A DNA stretch of 64,000 nucleotides from Marinococcus sp. PL1-022 (GCF_033845285.1 NZ_JAWXCX010000001.1:2123495-2187494); one strand, 5' to 3'. Shown: positions 53,173 to 62,446, numbered from the stretch's first letter. Made by a program: numbers and translations. Notes: generated by a model not told the origin, from the letters alone.

Positions 53173-55053
53173 TTAATTCAGGGACGGACCCGAAGGCTTT
53201 GGAGCCATCTGTTTTTCTCTTGACTGCTCCTTTAATTCCTCTTTCTTTTTTACTTCCTGGTTACTTGGGGGACTCAGGCTGAGAATTTTGTCTCCAGCCT
53301 CAGGCTTTATTGCATTATCAAGAGCAAAGAACTCCAGGCGTCCGGTCGGTTTTTGGATGCCAATCAGCACCACATCCTCCGCCCGGTCATTTAAATATGA
53401 CTGGTACGGATATTCTTTTGTTAAAGATGTTAATTTAAATACGTAACCTGCATCTACTTTCCAGTTCAGTTCTTCAAACGTCGCTCCTTTTTCAAACAGG
53501 ACACGGCCTCCGACTTTTCTCATCAGTTCATCAGGCTCATTCCGGTCTGACTGATGCCAGCTGAGCTGAAACAAATCCTTCCTTCCGAATTCGGGGACAA
53601 AGGTCGTGCACACCAGCGAATTATAAGAATCCCGGTCAGTAGCTGCGATAATCTTATTGTAGGGTGTCATGTCCAGTGAATACTCCGACTGCTCGGAGAG
53701 AATCTCTCCCCGGTAGTAAGCGATCCCCGCCTTACGGGCGTTGAACAAATGTTCAAACGAAGAGTCGGCAATCAGAACCGGCACATTCATTTCCTTCAGC
53801 TTTTGGGCAAGGCTTGTAGTAAAGGAGCTTCCCCCTACGAACAAAACTCCGGGAAGCCCTTCTTTTGAAAGGTTTAACCTTCTGGCAAGCGGCCCGATAG
53901 TAAACCCGTGGATACATACCGTAGCAAACACGAGCGCAAATGTAAGCGGGGTAATAATGGAAGCCCCGGCATAGTTGTATTCTTCAAGCACATTTGCAAA
54001 ATACCCTGCTACCGTCAATGCCACGATCCCCCGGGGAGCGATCCAGCCAACCAGAGCTTTTTCCCCAAATGTTAAATCGGTCCCTATGGTTGACAGCCAT
54101 ATCGAAAGCGGACGAACTAAAAACAGCATTAAAAGAACATAAGCGATAATCTGCGGATCAAAAATCTGCATCAGCGTGGCCCGGTCGAGTGATGCGGTCA
54201 GCATAATAAATATCCCCGAAATCAGCAGTACAGAAATATTTTCTTTAAAATGCTGCATATCACTGATGGAGCTGATATGAAGGTTTGCAATCGTCATTCC
54301 CATTGCAGTAACGGCCAACAGTCCCGTTTCATGCATAACTACGTCCGAAATGACAAAGCTTGCAATCACCATCGACAGGACGACCGGAGATTTCAGAAAC
54401 TCCGGCACATGCCCACGTTCAAAGGTCCATCCAATAATTCTGCCAAAAAGAATTCCAAGAAAGACAGCAAACAACGAAGCCATAAAGAAATTAACAAGTG
54501 ATACGAAGGCTGACTCTTCAGACGTAAAGGTGCGGATAATTTCAAACGCAAATACTGCCAGAAGAGCGCCAAACGGATCCACGACAATTCCTTCCCATTT
54601 AAGTATTCTGGCCGGCCTTGGCTTCAGCTTTGCCTGCCGGAGAAGCGGCAGAATGACGGTAGGTCCTGTGACGATCAGCAAACCGCCGATAATAAAGGAT
54701 ACTTCCCACGATAAGCCTGCCACGAAGTGGGCTGTTAATGAACCCAGTACCCAGGCCAGAAGAGCTCCTATCGTAATGATACGGTACACTGGCTTTTGAA
54801 GTCCCTGAATTCCTCTAAAATCAAGATTCAGACTTCCTTCAAATAAAATTATGGCTACGGCAATCGATACAATGGGGCCATACAGATCGCCAAATGCTTC
54901 GGAAGGATTAATCAGTCCAAATATCGGCCCAATCAGAAGCCCGGCAACAGACATAACGACTATGGCCGGAAGCCTCGAGAACCAGGCAATCCACTGGGAG
55001 CCGATCCCGACGGCACCGATCAGCATCAATTGAAACAATAGAGAGTCCAGCAT
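53173..55053 (-). CDS. Cation:proton antiporter (CPA1/NhaP type) with TrkA-N-like domain
   Basis: The product of about 626 residues has twelve N-terminal membrane helices with GPIVSIAVAIILFEGSLNLDF, WEGIVVDPFGALLAVFAFE (ion-binding Asp pair region) and GWIAPRGIVALTVA, typical of CPA1 Na+/H+ or K+/H+ exchangers. A soluble Rossmann domain of TrkA-N type (LFVGGSSFTTSLAQKLKEM) and a charged tail follow. ATG 55053 follows AGAAGGG; the in-frame extension upstream is unlikely. Such exchangers are central for pH and salt control in alkaliphilic and halophilic bacilli. The ion is unknown. Confidence 0.9.
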   Translation of the reverse strand: MLDSLLFQLMLIGAVGIGSQWIAWFSRLPAIVVMSVAGLLIGPIFGLINPSEAFGDLYGPIVSIAVAIILFEGSLNLDFRGIQGLQKPVYRIITIGALLAWVLGSLTAHFVAGLSWEVSFIIGGLLIVTGPTVILPLLRQAKLKPRPARILKWEGIVVDPFGALLAVFAFEIIRTFTSEESAFVSLVNFFMASLFAVFLGILFGRIIGWTFERGHVPEFLKSPVVLSMVIASFVISDVVMHETGLLAVTAMGMTIANLHISSISDMQHFKENISVLLISGIFIMLTASLDRATLMQIFDPQIIAYVLLMLFLVRPLSIWLSTIGTDLTFGEKALVGWIAPRGIVALTVAGYFANVLEEYNYAGASIITPLTFALVFATVCIHGFTIGPLARRLNLSKEGLPGVLFVGGSSFTTSLAQKLKEMNVPVLIADSSFEHLFNARKAGIAYYRGEILSEQSEYSLDMTPYNKIIAATDRDSYNSLVCTTFVPEFGRKDLFQLSWHQSDRNEPDELMRKVGGRVLFEKGATFEELNWKVDAGYVFKLTSLTKEYPYQSYLNDRAEDVVLIGIQKPTGRLEFFALDNAIKPEAGDKILSLSPPSNQEVKKKEELKEQSREKQMAPKPSGPSLN

Positions 55054-55213
55054 ACTATTTTCCCTTCTTTCCACTCCCATTTTTTTATCTTTGGGTTTAA
55101 TCTTGTATGTAATTCGTATTCCTTTCATTTTTTAATCACTTGAAATAAAAAGATACTATACTAAACCCTATCGTTTCAATCAAAGCAGTTTATAAATATA
55201 TATTTCTTCATAA

Positions 55214-55244
55214 AAAAGCACGCTTTTACTCAAAGCATGCTTTT
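55214..55244 (-). terminator. Terminator after the HxlR/DHQS-like operon
   Basis: AAAAGCACGCTTT and AAAGCATGCTTTT pair with one mismatch around TACTC directly after the stop at 55247. Confidence 0.78.
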
Positions 55245-55246
55245 CA

Positions 55247-55801
55247 TTACCTCTCCTCTATTTCTTCCTGTACAGCCTGTCCTAGATGACGTCCAGGCTC
55301 ATCGGTTCTGCAGTAGATCCGGTCCCCGGGCCGGCAGTCTTTTAAGGCCATCGGCTCGTATTGATCCGTCATTAAATAAACGCTGTCCGCCCACTGCAGA
55401 GTAGCCGACAAATTCACGTCCCCTGCGCGGACCTTTACTCTCACAAGCTCGCGTTTTTCAATTTTCACCCTGCCTACCGGCACCTGGCGCGAAGCTGTTG
55501 CCTCGTATACGGTCACGGGTTCATCCTGCTCTATTTCTGCAAGATATCTCGTCTTTCCCTCTTCAAAAATGTACTGGTGCACTGCGCCTGCGTTGATGCG
55601 AAACACACGGGCTGGGTATGTGCTCGTCGTACGGTTTTCCGAAAGCGTATAAATATACCCGTGCCCTGTGTCTCCGACGAGCAGGCCTTCCGCTGGAGAT
55701 AAAACATCTGCTGCGTCTATACAAACACGCGACCCTTCCCCCATCGGCTCTATTGCTTCCACAATGCCCAGTTTCCATACGTCATTTTCCATCATACTCA
55801 T
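55247..55801 (-). CDS. Protein resembling the C-terminal half of archaeal-type 3-dehydroquinate synthase (DHQS II)
   Basis: This product of about 184 residues resembles only the C-terminal part of archaeal AroB' proteins (MJ1249 type). GEGSRVCIDAADVLSPAEGL, ARVFRINAGAVHQYI, VGRVKIEKRELVRVKV, LSATLQWADSVYLMT and CRPGDRIYCRTDEPGRHLGQ match known motifs of that region. The N-terminal catalytic Schiff-base Lys domain is absent, so it probably has a different role. The start ATG 55801 shares its A with the stop of the HxlR gene (TGATG). It is thus translationally coupled to that regulator. The family match is from recall. Confidence 0.7.
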   Translation of the reverse strand: MSMMENDVWKLGIVEAIEPMGEGSRVCIDAADVLSPAEGLLVGDTGHGYIYTLSENRTTSTYPARVFRINAGAVHQYIFEEGKTRYLAEIEQDEPVTVYEATASRQVPVGRVKIEKRELVRVKVRAGDVNLSATLQWADSVYLMTDQYEPMALKDCRPGDRIYCRTDEPGRHLGQAVQEEIEER

Positions 55802-56154
55802 CAGCAGCCACTGCTTCCGGAAGAGCTTTTTCCTTCTTCTTCCATTTTTATTTTGTGTTCTCTCCCCCATTTTTCCAGCTCCCGCAGGAGTGATTCGAGT
55901 GACTCCCCGTAGCTTGTCAGGGAATATTCCACCTTTGGCGGGACCACCGCGTAAGCGTGACGCAATACTAAGCCGTCATGTTCAAGCTCCTTGAGCTGCT
56001 TGATTAACGTCTGATGATTAATCTGCTGCAGCTGCTGTTTAATCTCACTGAAACGCAGCGTTTTTCCGACCAGCTCCATAAGAATGACTGCCTTCCACTT
56101 CCCGCATACTTTGTCGAGCGTAATTTTTATATTTTCTCTTTCTTCTATTGTCAT
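55801..56154 (-). CDS. HxlR family winged-helix regulator
   Basis: The 117-residue protein has the HxlR helix-turn-helix layout. VCGKWKAVILMELVGKTLRF starts helix 1, INHQTLIKQLKELEHDGLV is the recognition region and VVPPKVEYSLTSYGESL the wing. The single Cys in DKVCGKW is the position used for redox or aldehyde sensing in some family members. The C-terminus is low-complexity (GKSSSGSSGC). AAAGGAG precedes the ATG. It overlaps the next gene by one base and probably controls this two-gene unit. Confidence 0.88.
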   Translation of the reverse strand: MTIEERENIKITLDKVCGKWKAVILMELVGKTLRFSEIKQQLQQINHQTLIKQLKELEHDGLVLRHAYAVVPPKVEYSLTSYGESLESLLRELEKWGREHKIKMEEEGKSSSGSSGC

Positions 56155-56280
56155 TCTTTCACTCCTTTAATCTAGAAAAAGACACTACTATATATTCGGA
56201 TATAAGTATGCGCAAATATATTACATGTAGGTATTATAGCCTTAAAGTCACGTGAATAAACGTATAGAGCCTGTTTCTTC

Positions 56281-56320
56281 AAAAAAAGCAGCAGCCTCTT
56301 TTAAGAGACTGCTGGATTTT
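56281..56320 (-). terminator. Terminator after the ABC-F gene
   Basis: CAGCAG, CTCTT and their complements form an imperfect stem near the stop at 56319, with T7 on the minus strand. Confidence 0.7.
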
Positions 56321-58208
56321 ACTGTTCTTCTGCTATTTCCGAGAGCTCGGCCCAGCGTGTCATCGCCTGGTCCAGCTTTTCATTGGTTTCCTTCTGGATG
56401 CTGGACCATTTTTCGATGGCAGCGAGGTCACTGCCGCTCTGCTCCATCTGTTGCTCTGCTTCTGCCAGTTCATCTTCAAGACGGGCAATGCGCTCTTCGA
56501 TCTGGTCCCATTCCTGCTTTTGTTTATAGGACATTTTTTTCTTTTCACCAGCCGCGCTGCTCACAGCTGCCGGCTCCGGCTTTTTCTCTTTACTGAGGGC
56601 CGGCCGGGAATCATCCTTTTCTGAACTCATAAATTCTGAATAGTTCCCTTCGAATAAGGTGACCTGGGATGATTCATTAAACACAAACAGCTTTTCAGCT
56701 ACCCGGTCAAGAAAATAGCGGTCGTGGGAAACGGTGACGACTACGCCCGGGAACTGCTGCAGGTATTCTTCGAGTACGCTGAGCGTCTGTACATCCAGAT
56801 CGTTCGTCGGCTCGTCCATAAACAATACGTTCGGCTCGGTCATTAAAATACTGAGCAGATACACTCTCTTTTTTTCACCGCCGGACAACCGGGAAATATA
56901 TGTCCACTGGTCCTCGCGCTCGAACAGAAAGCGTTCAAGCATCTGCTCTGCCGAAATACTTTCCCCGTTAACAGTGTATATAACTTCGGCAATATCACGA
57001 ATATATTCGAGGACACGTTTGGATTCATCCAATTCTTCCTGCTGCTGCGAGTAGTAGCCAAGCTTTACGGTCGGACCGTAAACGACATCCCCGGCATCCG
57101 GCTCGATGCGGTTGGCAAGAATGTTTAAAAGCGTCGTTTTTCCAGTACCGTTTGGACCGACAATTCCTATTTTTTCTCCAGGTGTAAACATATAGTTAAA
57201 CTGGGAAAACATATTCTTCTCTCCGTAGGACTTTTCCAGATCCTCCGCTTCTATTACTTTCTTTCCAAGCCTCGTAGAACCTACCGGAACCTGCAGTTCT
57301 TCTTTCTTTGGAGGCCCCTCCTGCTGTTTTAAAGATTCTGCCCTTTCTTTCCGGGCTTTCTGTTTTGTACCGCGAGCCTTCGGCTGCTTCTGAAGCCAGG
57401 CCAGCTCACGCTTTAATGTGTTCTGCCGTTTGGCTTCGGCATGCGCTTCATTTGCTTCGCGCTCTGCCCGTTTTTCCAGAAAGAGTTCATAGTTGCCGTC
57501 ATACTCATAGAGCCGGCCTCGTTCCAATTCAAAAATTTTATTTGTAACCCGGTTTAAGAAATAACGGTCGTGCGTGACTAATATTAAAGCTCCGTTGTAG
57601 TTGGACAAATATTTTTCAAGCCAGTTAATCGACTCATCGTCGAGATGGTTCGTCGGCTCGTCAAGAATAAGAATATCGCAGTCCTGAATAAGTGCCCGGG
57701 CAATGGAAGCTCTTTTACGCTGGCCGCCGGAGAGTTCATTAATTTTTTGGTTATAGACTGTCAGGCCCAGTCTGTTTAACACCTGCTGGGCTACAGTGCC
57801 TGCTTCCCATGCTCCGAGCTGGTCCATCTTCTGCTGGGCCTTCATCCACTGTTCCTGTGCAGCTTCACTTTCAGGCTCCTGCTCTAAACGTGCCTGGGCT
57901 TTTTCATAGTCTTTCACTGCTCTCATAATATCGGAAGAGCCTTCATACAAATAATCAATCAGGTTTTCTTCCTCCGGCAGCTCCGGATCCTGTGGCAGGT
58001 ATTCAATCCTCAGCTGTTTGGAATGCTGAAGCTTTCCCTTCTCCGAGGAATCAATTTCAGAAATCACGCGTAGAAGCGAAGATTTCCCTGTCCCGTTAAC
58101 GCCGATCAGCCCGATACGGTCTCCAGGCTCGATCGTAAATGAAATATGGTCAAAAAGCACCTTCGTGCCGGTTGTCTGGTATAGATTTTCTGCTACAAGC
58201 AGACTCAT
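56319..58208 (-). CDS. ABC-F family ribosome-associated ATPase (Uup/YdiF-like)
   Basis: The 629-residue protein has two ABC domains without membrane parts. The first has GVNGTGKSSLLRV, LSGGQRKRASIARAL and LILDEPTNHLD; the second has GPNGTGKTTLLNI, LSGGEKKRVYLLSIL and LFMDEPTNDLD. A charged linker of about 80 residues lies between them. The C-terminal segment from about 545 is a coiled coil typical of Uup (EERIARLEDELAEAEQQMEQ). It should act on the ribosome E-site. It lacks recognisable drug-resistance-specific features. Confidence 0.9.
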   Translation of the reverse strand: MSLLVAENLYQTTGTKVLFDHISFTIEPGDRIGLIGVNGTGKSSLLRVISEIDSSEKGKLQHSKQLRIEYLPQDPELPEEENLIDYLYEGSSDIMRAVKDYEKAQARLEQEPESEAAQEQWMKAQQKMDQLGAWEAGTVAQQVLNRLGLTVYNQKINELSGGQRKRASIARALIQDCDILILDEPTNHLDDESINWLEKYLSNYNGALILVTHDRYFLNRVTNKIFELERGRLYEYDGNYELFLEKRAEREANEAHAEAKRQNTLKRELAWLQKQPKARGTKQKARKERAESLKQQEGPPKKEELQVPVGSTRLGKKVIEAEDLEKSYGEKNMFSQFNYMFTPGEKIGIVGPNGTGKTTLLNILANRIEPDAGDVVYGPTVKLGYYSQQQEELDESKRVLEYIRDIAEVIYTVNGESISAEQMLERFLFEREDQWTYISRLSGGEKKRVYLLSILMTEPNVLFMDEPTNDLDVQTLSVLEEYLQQFPGVVVTVSHDRYFLDRVAEKLFVFNESSQVTLFEGNYSEFMSSEKDDSRPALSKEKKPEPAAVSSAAGEKKKMSYKQKQEWDQIEERIARLEDELAEAEQQMEQSGSDLAAIEKWSSIQKETNEKLDQAMTRWAELSEIAEEQ

Positions 58209-58297
58209 GTTCTCACCGTTCCTTTCTCGTCCTTTCCTATCTTAGCATACTTGCTCGCGCTCCTGAAAAACCCAGGGCTGATTAAAGCCCGGAAAAC

Positions 58298-58333
58298 AAA
58301 AAAGCACTTCCCATCAGGCTGGGAAAGTGCTCT
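58298..58333 (-). terminator. Terminator of the DEAD-box helicase gene
   Basis: GCACTTCCCA and TGGGAAAGTGC form the stem with T6 on the minus strand, just past the stop at 58351. Confidence 0.8.
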
Positions 58334-58350
58334 TATGCGAAAAATTAGAC

Positions 58351-59802
58351 TTAGGAAAGATCCATTCTTTTCTTTTTGTTTCTTGGCGGCCGGCTGTTTT
58401 TACTGGAGCCGTGACCCTGCCCCTGAGGACGCTTTTGCTTATATTTCGAGGAAGACTTGCCCTGGCCTTTAGAGCCCTTATTACGAAGCGGTGCTTCCGA
58501 AGTAAGTTTTACCGGCTCTTCTTTTACCTCGCGTGCGTTCATTTTAAGCGCTGCTGCTACGATTTCTTTTGCCTCGTATTCATTCAGCAGCTCTTCTGCT
58601 GTACGCTCCCAGTATTCGTTATCGTCGACTTCCATCGATCCGACCAGTTTTTGTACGGCCTGCTGGGCACGTCCTTCAACTGCATCGTTTCTCGTCGGCT
58701 TTGGCGCTTTTTTCAATTTGGCCTGAACCGTTTTTTCGATAAGACGCAGATGCGTCATTTCTCTCGACGGTACGAAGCTGTATGCCACGCCTTCGTTTCC
58801 TGCCCGTCCTGTACGGCCGATCCGGTGCACATAGCTTTCCGGATCCTGCGGAAGGTCAAAGTTGTATACGTGTGTGACACCGCTCACGTCAATGCCGCGG
58901 GCAGCTACGTCAGTAGCGATCAATAGCTCAATCGTACCTTTTTTGAATTTCTGAAGCACTTTATCTCTTTGAGCCTGCTTCATGTCGCCATGAATGCCTT
59001 CTGCTGCATAACCGCGTCTTGATAATGCTTCTGCGAGTTCATCCACGCGGCGCTTCGTGCGTCCGAAAACAATCGCAAGCTCCGGCGGAGTATAATCGAG
59101 CATATTACAAAGCGTTTCGAACTTTTCCTGTTCGTTCACTTCGATATAATACTGATCGATCTTCGCTACTGTCATGCTTTTATTTTTCACTTGAACCTGT
59201 TCAGGGTTAGTCATGAATTTATCTGCTACACGCTTCAGCTTTGGAGGCATTGTAGCTGAGAATAAAAGCATCTGTCTTGGCTCTGGGATATCCTTTAAGA
59301 TTTCTTCAATGTCATCCACAAATCCCATGCTGAGCATCTCGTCTGCTTCATCAAGCACCACTGTATTCATTTTTCCGAGGTCGATCGTTTTTCTCCGCAC
59401 GTGATCCATTAAACGCCCCGGCGTTGCTACAATGATTTGTGGTTTTCTTTTCAGCGCTTTAATTTGGCGCTGAATATCCTGTCCTCCGTAAACGGCTACT
59501 GCTGTAACACGTTTATGCTTTCCGAGGCGGTTTAATTCTTCGGATACCTGCACAGCAAGCTCTCTAGTAGGTGCAAGTACAATGCCCTGCGGAGCGTTTG
59601 CTGTTTTATCGGCTGCTTCAAGAAGCGGTATGCCGAAAGCTGCAGTTTTTCCTGTGCCAGTTTGTGCCTGGCCAATAATATCCGTTCCGTTCTTCGCTTT
59701 TGGAATAACTTCCGATTGTATGGGTGTTGCTTCTTCAAATCCCATTTCTTCAATAGCTTGAAGAATAGGTGATTCCAATCTTAGTTCTGAAAATAAAGTC
59801 AA
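58351..59802 (-). CDS. cshA: DEAD-box RNA helicase (CshA-like)
   Basis: The 483-residue helicase has motifs Q (PTPIQ-like [10 protein letters not shown]), I AQTGTGKT, Ia PTRELA, Ib TPGR, II DEAD, III SAT, and [12 protein letters not shown]. The C-terminal tail is basic and rich in Lys, Arg, Ser and Gln, suited to RNA binding. CshA is the main cold-adaptive DEAD-box helicase of Bacillus and a degradosome partner. The start is a TTG after AAAAGGGGAAT at the usual spacing. It is monocistronic, upstream of a strong promoter for the next, divergent gene. Confidence 0.88.
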   Translation of the reverse strand: MTLFSELRLESPILQAIEEMGFEEATPIQSEVIPKAKNGTDIIGQAQTGTGKTAAFGIPLLEAADKTANAPQGIVLAPTRELAVQVSEELNRLGKHKRVTAVAVYGGQDIQRQIKALKRKPQIIVATPGRLMDHVRRKTIDLGKMNTVVLDEADEMLSMGFVDDIEEILKDIPEPRQMLLFSATMPPKLKRVADKFMTNPEQVQVKNKSMTVAKIDQYYIEVNEQEKFETLCNMLDYTPPELAIVFGRTKRRVDELAEALSRRGYAAEGIHGDMKQAQRDKVLQKFKKGTIELLIATDVAARGIDVSGVTHVYNFDLPQDPESYVHRIGRTGRAGNEGVAYSFVPSREMTHLRLIEKTVQAKLKKAPKPTRNDAVEGRAQQAVQKLVGSMEVDDNEYWERTAEELLNEYEAKEIVAAALKMNAREVKEEPVKLTSEAPLRNKGSKGQGKSSSKYKQKRPQGQGHGSSKNSRPPRNKKKRMDLS

Positions 59803-59963
59803 GTATATATTCCCCTTTTATGCTTATTCGATCATTATCGTATGAACTAATTAACATTACCATATTCATGAAAAGAAATCCATCTAATTTTCATATTCCA
59901 TAGAAATTAACTACAAATTCACACTGATCATTTAATTGTAATGAAAACGTAACATAAACCGCA

Positions 59964-59993
59964 TTGAACAGTGTATGAAAATGACGATATAAT
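59964..59993 (+). promoter_or_regulatory. Sigma-A-type promoter of the 74-residue unknown gene
   Basis: TTGAAC (59964-59969) and TATAAT (59988-59993) are 18 bases apart, about 55 bases before the start at 60050. Confidence 0.65.
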
Positions 59994-60049
59994 TAAATTA
60001 CAAAATTTTCATTTAATTGTGCATATAATTATGTAAGGAGGACGGGCAA

Positions 60050-60274
60050 ATGGCTGTGGAGAATAAATTTGCTTATTTTGTTGACCGTTCCGGAAGGCAA
60101 GTCACGGTGGGAACACTTAAAGATATCGAGCAAATGGACTTAGGCCGTGGACAGATTTATTATTGCGATTCTGAGCAGGCGCTCCTCCAGGGTGTTAAAG
60201 AGTACTATCATAAAGAGTGTATCATCACTCTCCGTTCTCCGATGTATGATTTTAAAGAAAACCTTTCACGTTAA
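60050..60274 (+). CDS. Small unknown protein
   Basis: The 74-residue protein reads MAVENKFAYFVDRSGRQVTV followed by a mixed alpha/beta region with YYCDSEQALLQGVKEYYHKEC and a final DFKENLSR. It has a strong ribosome site (AAGGAGGACGG), a good sigma-A promoter and its own terminator, so it is certainly expressed. I do not recognise the family. The two Cys are 20 residues apart. It lies between divergent cshA and convergent ohr, with no operon partner. Confidence 0.7.
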   Translation: MAVENKFAYFVDRSGRQVTVGTLKDIEQMDLGRGQIYYCDSEQALLQGVKEYYHKECIITLRSPMYDFKENLSR

Positions 60275-60313
60275 TCTCTGCCCTGCTTTCTCCGAAAGCA
60301 GCGGTATACATAT

Positions 60314-60347
60314 AAAGAGGGTCCGCTTTTCACTGCGGACCCTCTTT
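60314..60347. terminator. Bidirectional terminator between the small gene and ohr
   Basis: AAAGAGGGTCCGC and GCGGACCCTCTTT form a perfect 13-base stem between convergent stops. Confidence 0.9.
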
Positions 60348-60353
60348 ACGTCT

Positions 60354-60773
60354 TTATTTCACTTCAGATTGAACCTTTACTTCAATGTTGTTTCTTGTCG
60401 CTTTGGAATAAGGGCAGTACTGGTGAGCAAGATCCACTAATTCGTCTGCTTCCTCTTTTGAAACACCGCTGATTTCTACCGTGAGTTCAGCAGCCAATTG
60501 AAACATGCCGTCGGATTCGTCTTTTTGCAGACTGACAGCTGCAGTTGTTTTAGAAGAAACGTCTTTATTCTTCTTGCTTGCCTGCAGGTTCAGCATACCG
60601 TCAAAGCAGGCTGCATAGCCCGATGCAAAAAGCTGCTCCGGATTGGATCCTGATTTGGAAGAACCTGAACCCGGCTGTTCCAGATTCACATCAATCATTC
60701 CATCTTCAGAACGAACATGACCTTCACGTCCGCCTTCTACAGTAGCTTTTGAAGTAAATATTGTTTCTGCCAT
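60354..60773 (-). CDS. ohr: Organic hydroperoxide resistance protein
   Basis: The product of about 139 residues is an Ohr-type thiol peroxidase that reduces organic hydroperoxides. Both catalytic Cys appear, in SGYAACFDGML and HQYCPYSKA, and the family GSGSSKSGSNPEQLFA and REGHVRSEDG motifs are present. ATG 60773 lies after GGAGGAG. The in-frame extension upstream is inside that site. No OhrR regulator is linked here. It is a single gene ending at a strong bidirectional terminator. Confidence 0.93.
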   Translation of the reverse strand: MAETIFTSKATVEGGREGHVRSEDGMIDVNLEQPGSGSSKSGSNPEQLFASGYAACFDGMLNLQASKKNKDVSSKTTAAVSLQKDESDGMFQLAAELTVEISGVSKEEADELVDLAHQYCPYSKATRNNIEVKVQSEVK

Positions 60774-61024
60774 ACATAACTCCTCCATTCAACTTAATAA
60801 CGATTGATTCCAATAGTTACTATACACGTTTACTCCACTTTTTAAACATTCATCGCACCAAGGTAATTGATTGGACCGCCTTTCACATAAGCTGAAGAAA
60901 TAGTAAATACGGCAGTTGCCCGCGGTGAAAAGCTGTTATAAAATCATTGAAGATTAAGTGAAAATGACTGCCTGGAGGCATTTTACTTTGAAAACAATTC
61001 CACGATTAAGGAGTGGCCGAAATC

Positions 61025-61816
61025 ATGAATCAGGACTTCCCATTAAAAACCCCAACTAATTCTTTACTGCTCACAGCCGTTGATCATACCCGGGTCGGAG
61101 TAATCATTACTGACCCTGATATAGAAGACAATCCTATCATCTATACAAACAGTGGCTTTTGCAATTTAACCGGCTATTCCGCAGAAGAGATTCTTGGAAG
61201 CAACTGCCGTTTTCTCCAGGGACCGGAAAGCGACGTTCATACTATCGGGCGTATGAGAGAAGCGCTGAAAACATACGAACCCATTTCGATTGAAATTATT
61301 AACTACCGGAAAGACGGCACTATGTTTTGGAACGAGCTTCACATTGACCCTGTATATGAATCGGAAGAAGATAAATATTATTTTATTGGAGTGCAAAAAG
61401 ATATTACAAAACAAAAGAATGCTGAAAAAGATGCTTTAGAGTATTTCAATGAAATCAGTCTTTTATCCACTCCCATCGTTCCTATCATTAATAGTGTATA
61501 CGCGATGCCACTAATCGGTAACGTCGATGAGCAGAGACTAAAGATTATTTTCACAAATATTACTGACGTAATTCACCACTCCAAAGTGGAAACGCTCATC
61601 GTCGACCTTTCCGGTCTTTCGACATTGAATGACGATATTATGAAAGGAATCTTCACTCTAAATGATCTTCTGAAACTGCTTGGCACAGAATTGATTGTAA
61701 CCGGGATTTCTCCAAGTCTTGCGGTAAGGTCCAAAGATATGGACTTTGATTTTTCCGCTTTTCAGACCTTTGGGACAGTAAAAGATGCAATTCGTTTCAA
61801 GCAGCGGAACACTTGA
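61025..61816 (+). CDS. ytvA: Blue-light LOV-STAS photoreceptor (YtvA/PfyP-like)
   Basis: The product of about 263 residues has a LOV (PAS) domain at 15-125 with the flavin adduct motif GSNCRFLQG (C61), YTNSGFCNLTGYSAEEI and the FMN-contacting NYRKDGTMFWN and YFIGVQKDITKQ. A Jalpha linker helix leads to a C-terminal STAS domain at about 145-260 with VETLIVDLSGLSTLNDD. YtvA is a positive regulator of the sigma-B stress response in Bacillus via the stressosome. ATG 61025 follows AAGGAG; GTG 61013 lies in that site. Confidence 0.93.
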   Translation: MNQDFPLKTPTNSLLLTAVDHTRVGVIITDPDIEDNPIIYTNSGFCNLTGYSAEEILGSNCRFLQGPESDVHTIGRMREALKTYEPISIEIINYRKDGTMFWNELHIDPVYESEEDKYYFIGVQKDITKQKNAEKDALEYFNEISLLSTPIVPIINSVYAMPLIGNVDEQRLKIIFTNITDVIHHSKVETLIVDLSGLSTLNDDIMKGIFTLNDLLKLLGTELIVTGISPSLAVRSKDMDFDFSAFQTFGTVKDAIRFKQRNT

Positions 61817-61850
61817 TATTAATGTCTTTAAAATTCGTTCGCAAAATGTG

Positions 61851-61879
61851 TTGCTATTGTTTGGAGCACATGATAAGAT
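61851..61879 (+). promoter_or_regulatory. Promoter of the first cold-shock gene
   Basis: TTGCTA (61851-61856) and TAAGAT (61874-61879) are 17 bases apart. Transcription would begin near 61886, giving a leader of about 116 bases. Confidence 0.6.
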
Positions 61880-61880
61880 G

Positions 61881-62001
61881 AGATTACTATTTTGATCCGT
61901 TAGTCAGAACAAGGTTAGGGTTTTAGCTTCTGAACTTGGTACTACGCGGTTTGCAAGATAAGTAACATTTGTGCCATGAGGCACGCAGGAGGATTATTTT
62001 T
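61881..62001 (+). promoter_or_regulatory. Structured cold-shock leader, copy 1
   Basis: The leader contains the hairpin GTGCC ATGA GGCAC just before the AGGAGG ribosome site. Further upstream a CAAGGTT/GAACTTG pair could fold. The same leader recurs at 62326-62446 with about nine base changes, three of them in the four-base hairpin loop while the stem is kept. Confidence 0.6.
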
Positions 62002-62202
62002 ATGGAACAAGGTACAGTTAAGTGGTTTAACGCAGAAAAAGGTTTTGGCTTCATCGAACGCGAAGGTGCAGACGACGTTTTCGTTCACTTCTCCGCTATC
62101 CAGGAAGAAGGCTTTAAAACCTTAGAAGAAGGACAAACGGTAGAATTCGAAATAGTAGAAGGCGACCGCGGCCCACAAGCTGCAAACGTCACTAAAAACT
62201 AA
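62002..62202 (+). CDS. Cold-shock protein, copy 1
   Basis: The 66-residue cold-shock domain protein starts [20 protein letters not shown] and has RNP1 (KGFGFIER) and RNP2 (DVFVHFSAI) motifs, ending in [12 protein letters not shown]. It binds single-stranded RNA/DNA and melts structures at low temperature. AGGAGG precedes the ATG at a spacing of about nine. The 201-base coding sequence is identical to that of copy 2, base for base. A terminator follows. Confidence 0.95.
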   Translation: MEQGTVKWFNAEKGFGFIEREGADDVFVHFSAIQEEGFKTLEEGQTVEFEIVEGDRGPQAANVTKN

Positions 62203-62213
62203 TTAAACCATAT

Positions 62214-62246
62214 AAAGCCGCTCTCATTTGAGAGAGTGGCTTTTTT
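62214..62246 (+). terminator. Terminator of cold-shock gene copy 1
   Basis: AAAGCC, CTCTC and their complements GAGAG and GGCTTT form the stem, followed by T6. Confidence 0.8.
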
Positions 62247-62295
62247 CTTTTCAAAAAAGATTACTCATTCTTTAATATTTAAATAATAAAGTCTG

Positions 62296-62324
62296 TTGCT
62301 ATAATTTGGTTAACATGATACAAT
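62296..62324 (+). promoter_or_regulatory. Promoter of the second cold-shock gene
   Basis: TTGCTA (62296-62301) and TACAAT (62319-62324) are 17 bases apart, the same geometry as copy 1. Bases between the boxes differ, so the duplication starts after the promoter. Confidence 0.6.
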
Positions 62325-62325
62325 T

Positions 62326-62446
62326 AGATTACTATTTTGATCCGTTAGTTTGAACAAGGTTAGGGTTTTAGCTTCTGAACTTGGAACTATGCGGTTTGCA
62401 AGATAAGTATTATTTGTGCCACAGGGCACGCAGGAGGATTATTTTT
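62326..62446 (+). promoter_or_regulatory. Structured cold-shock leader, copy 2
   Basis: This is the second copy of the leader, with the hairpin GTGCC ACAG GGCAC before AGGAGG. Stem bases match copy 1 while the loop differs. Confidence 0.6.

Noticed and set aside
58327-58926. Plus-strand open frame of 199 residues at the cshA 3' end
   Set aside because: It is antisense to cshA, without a start site, and overlaps its terminator.
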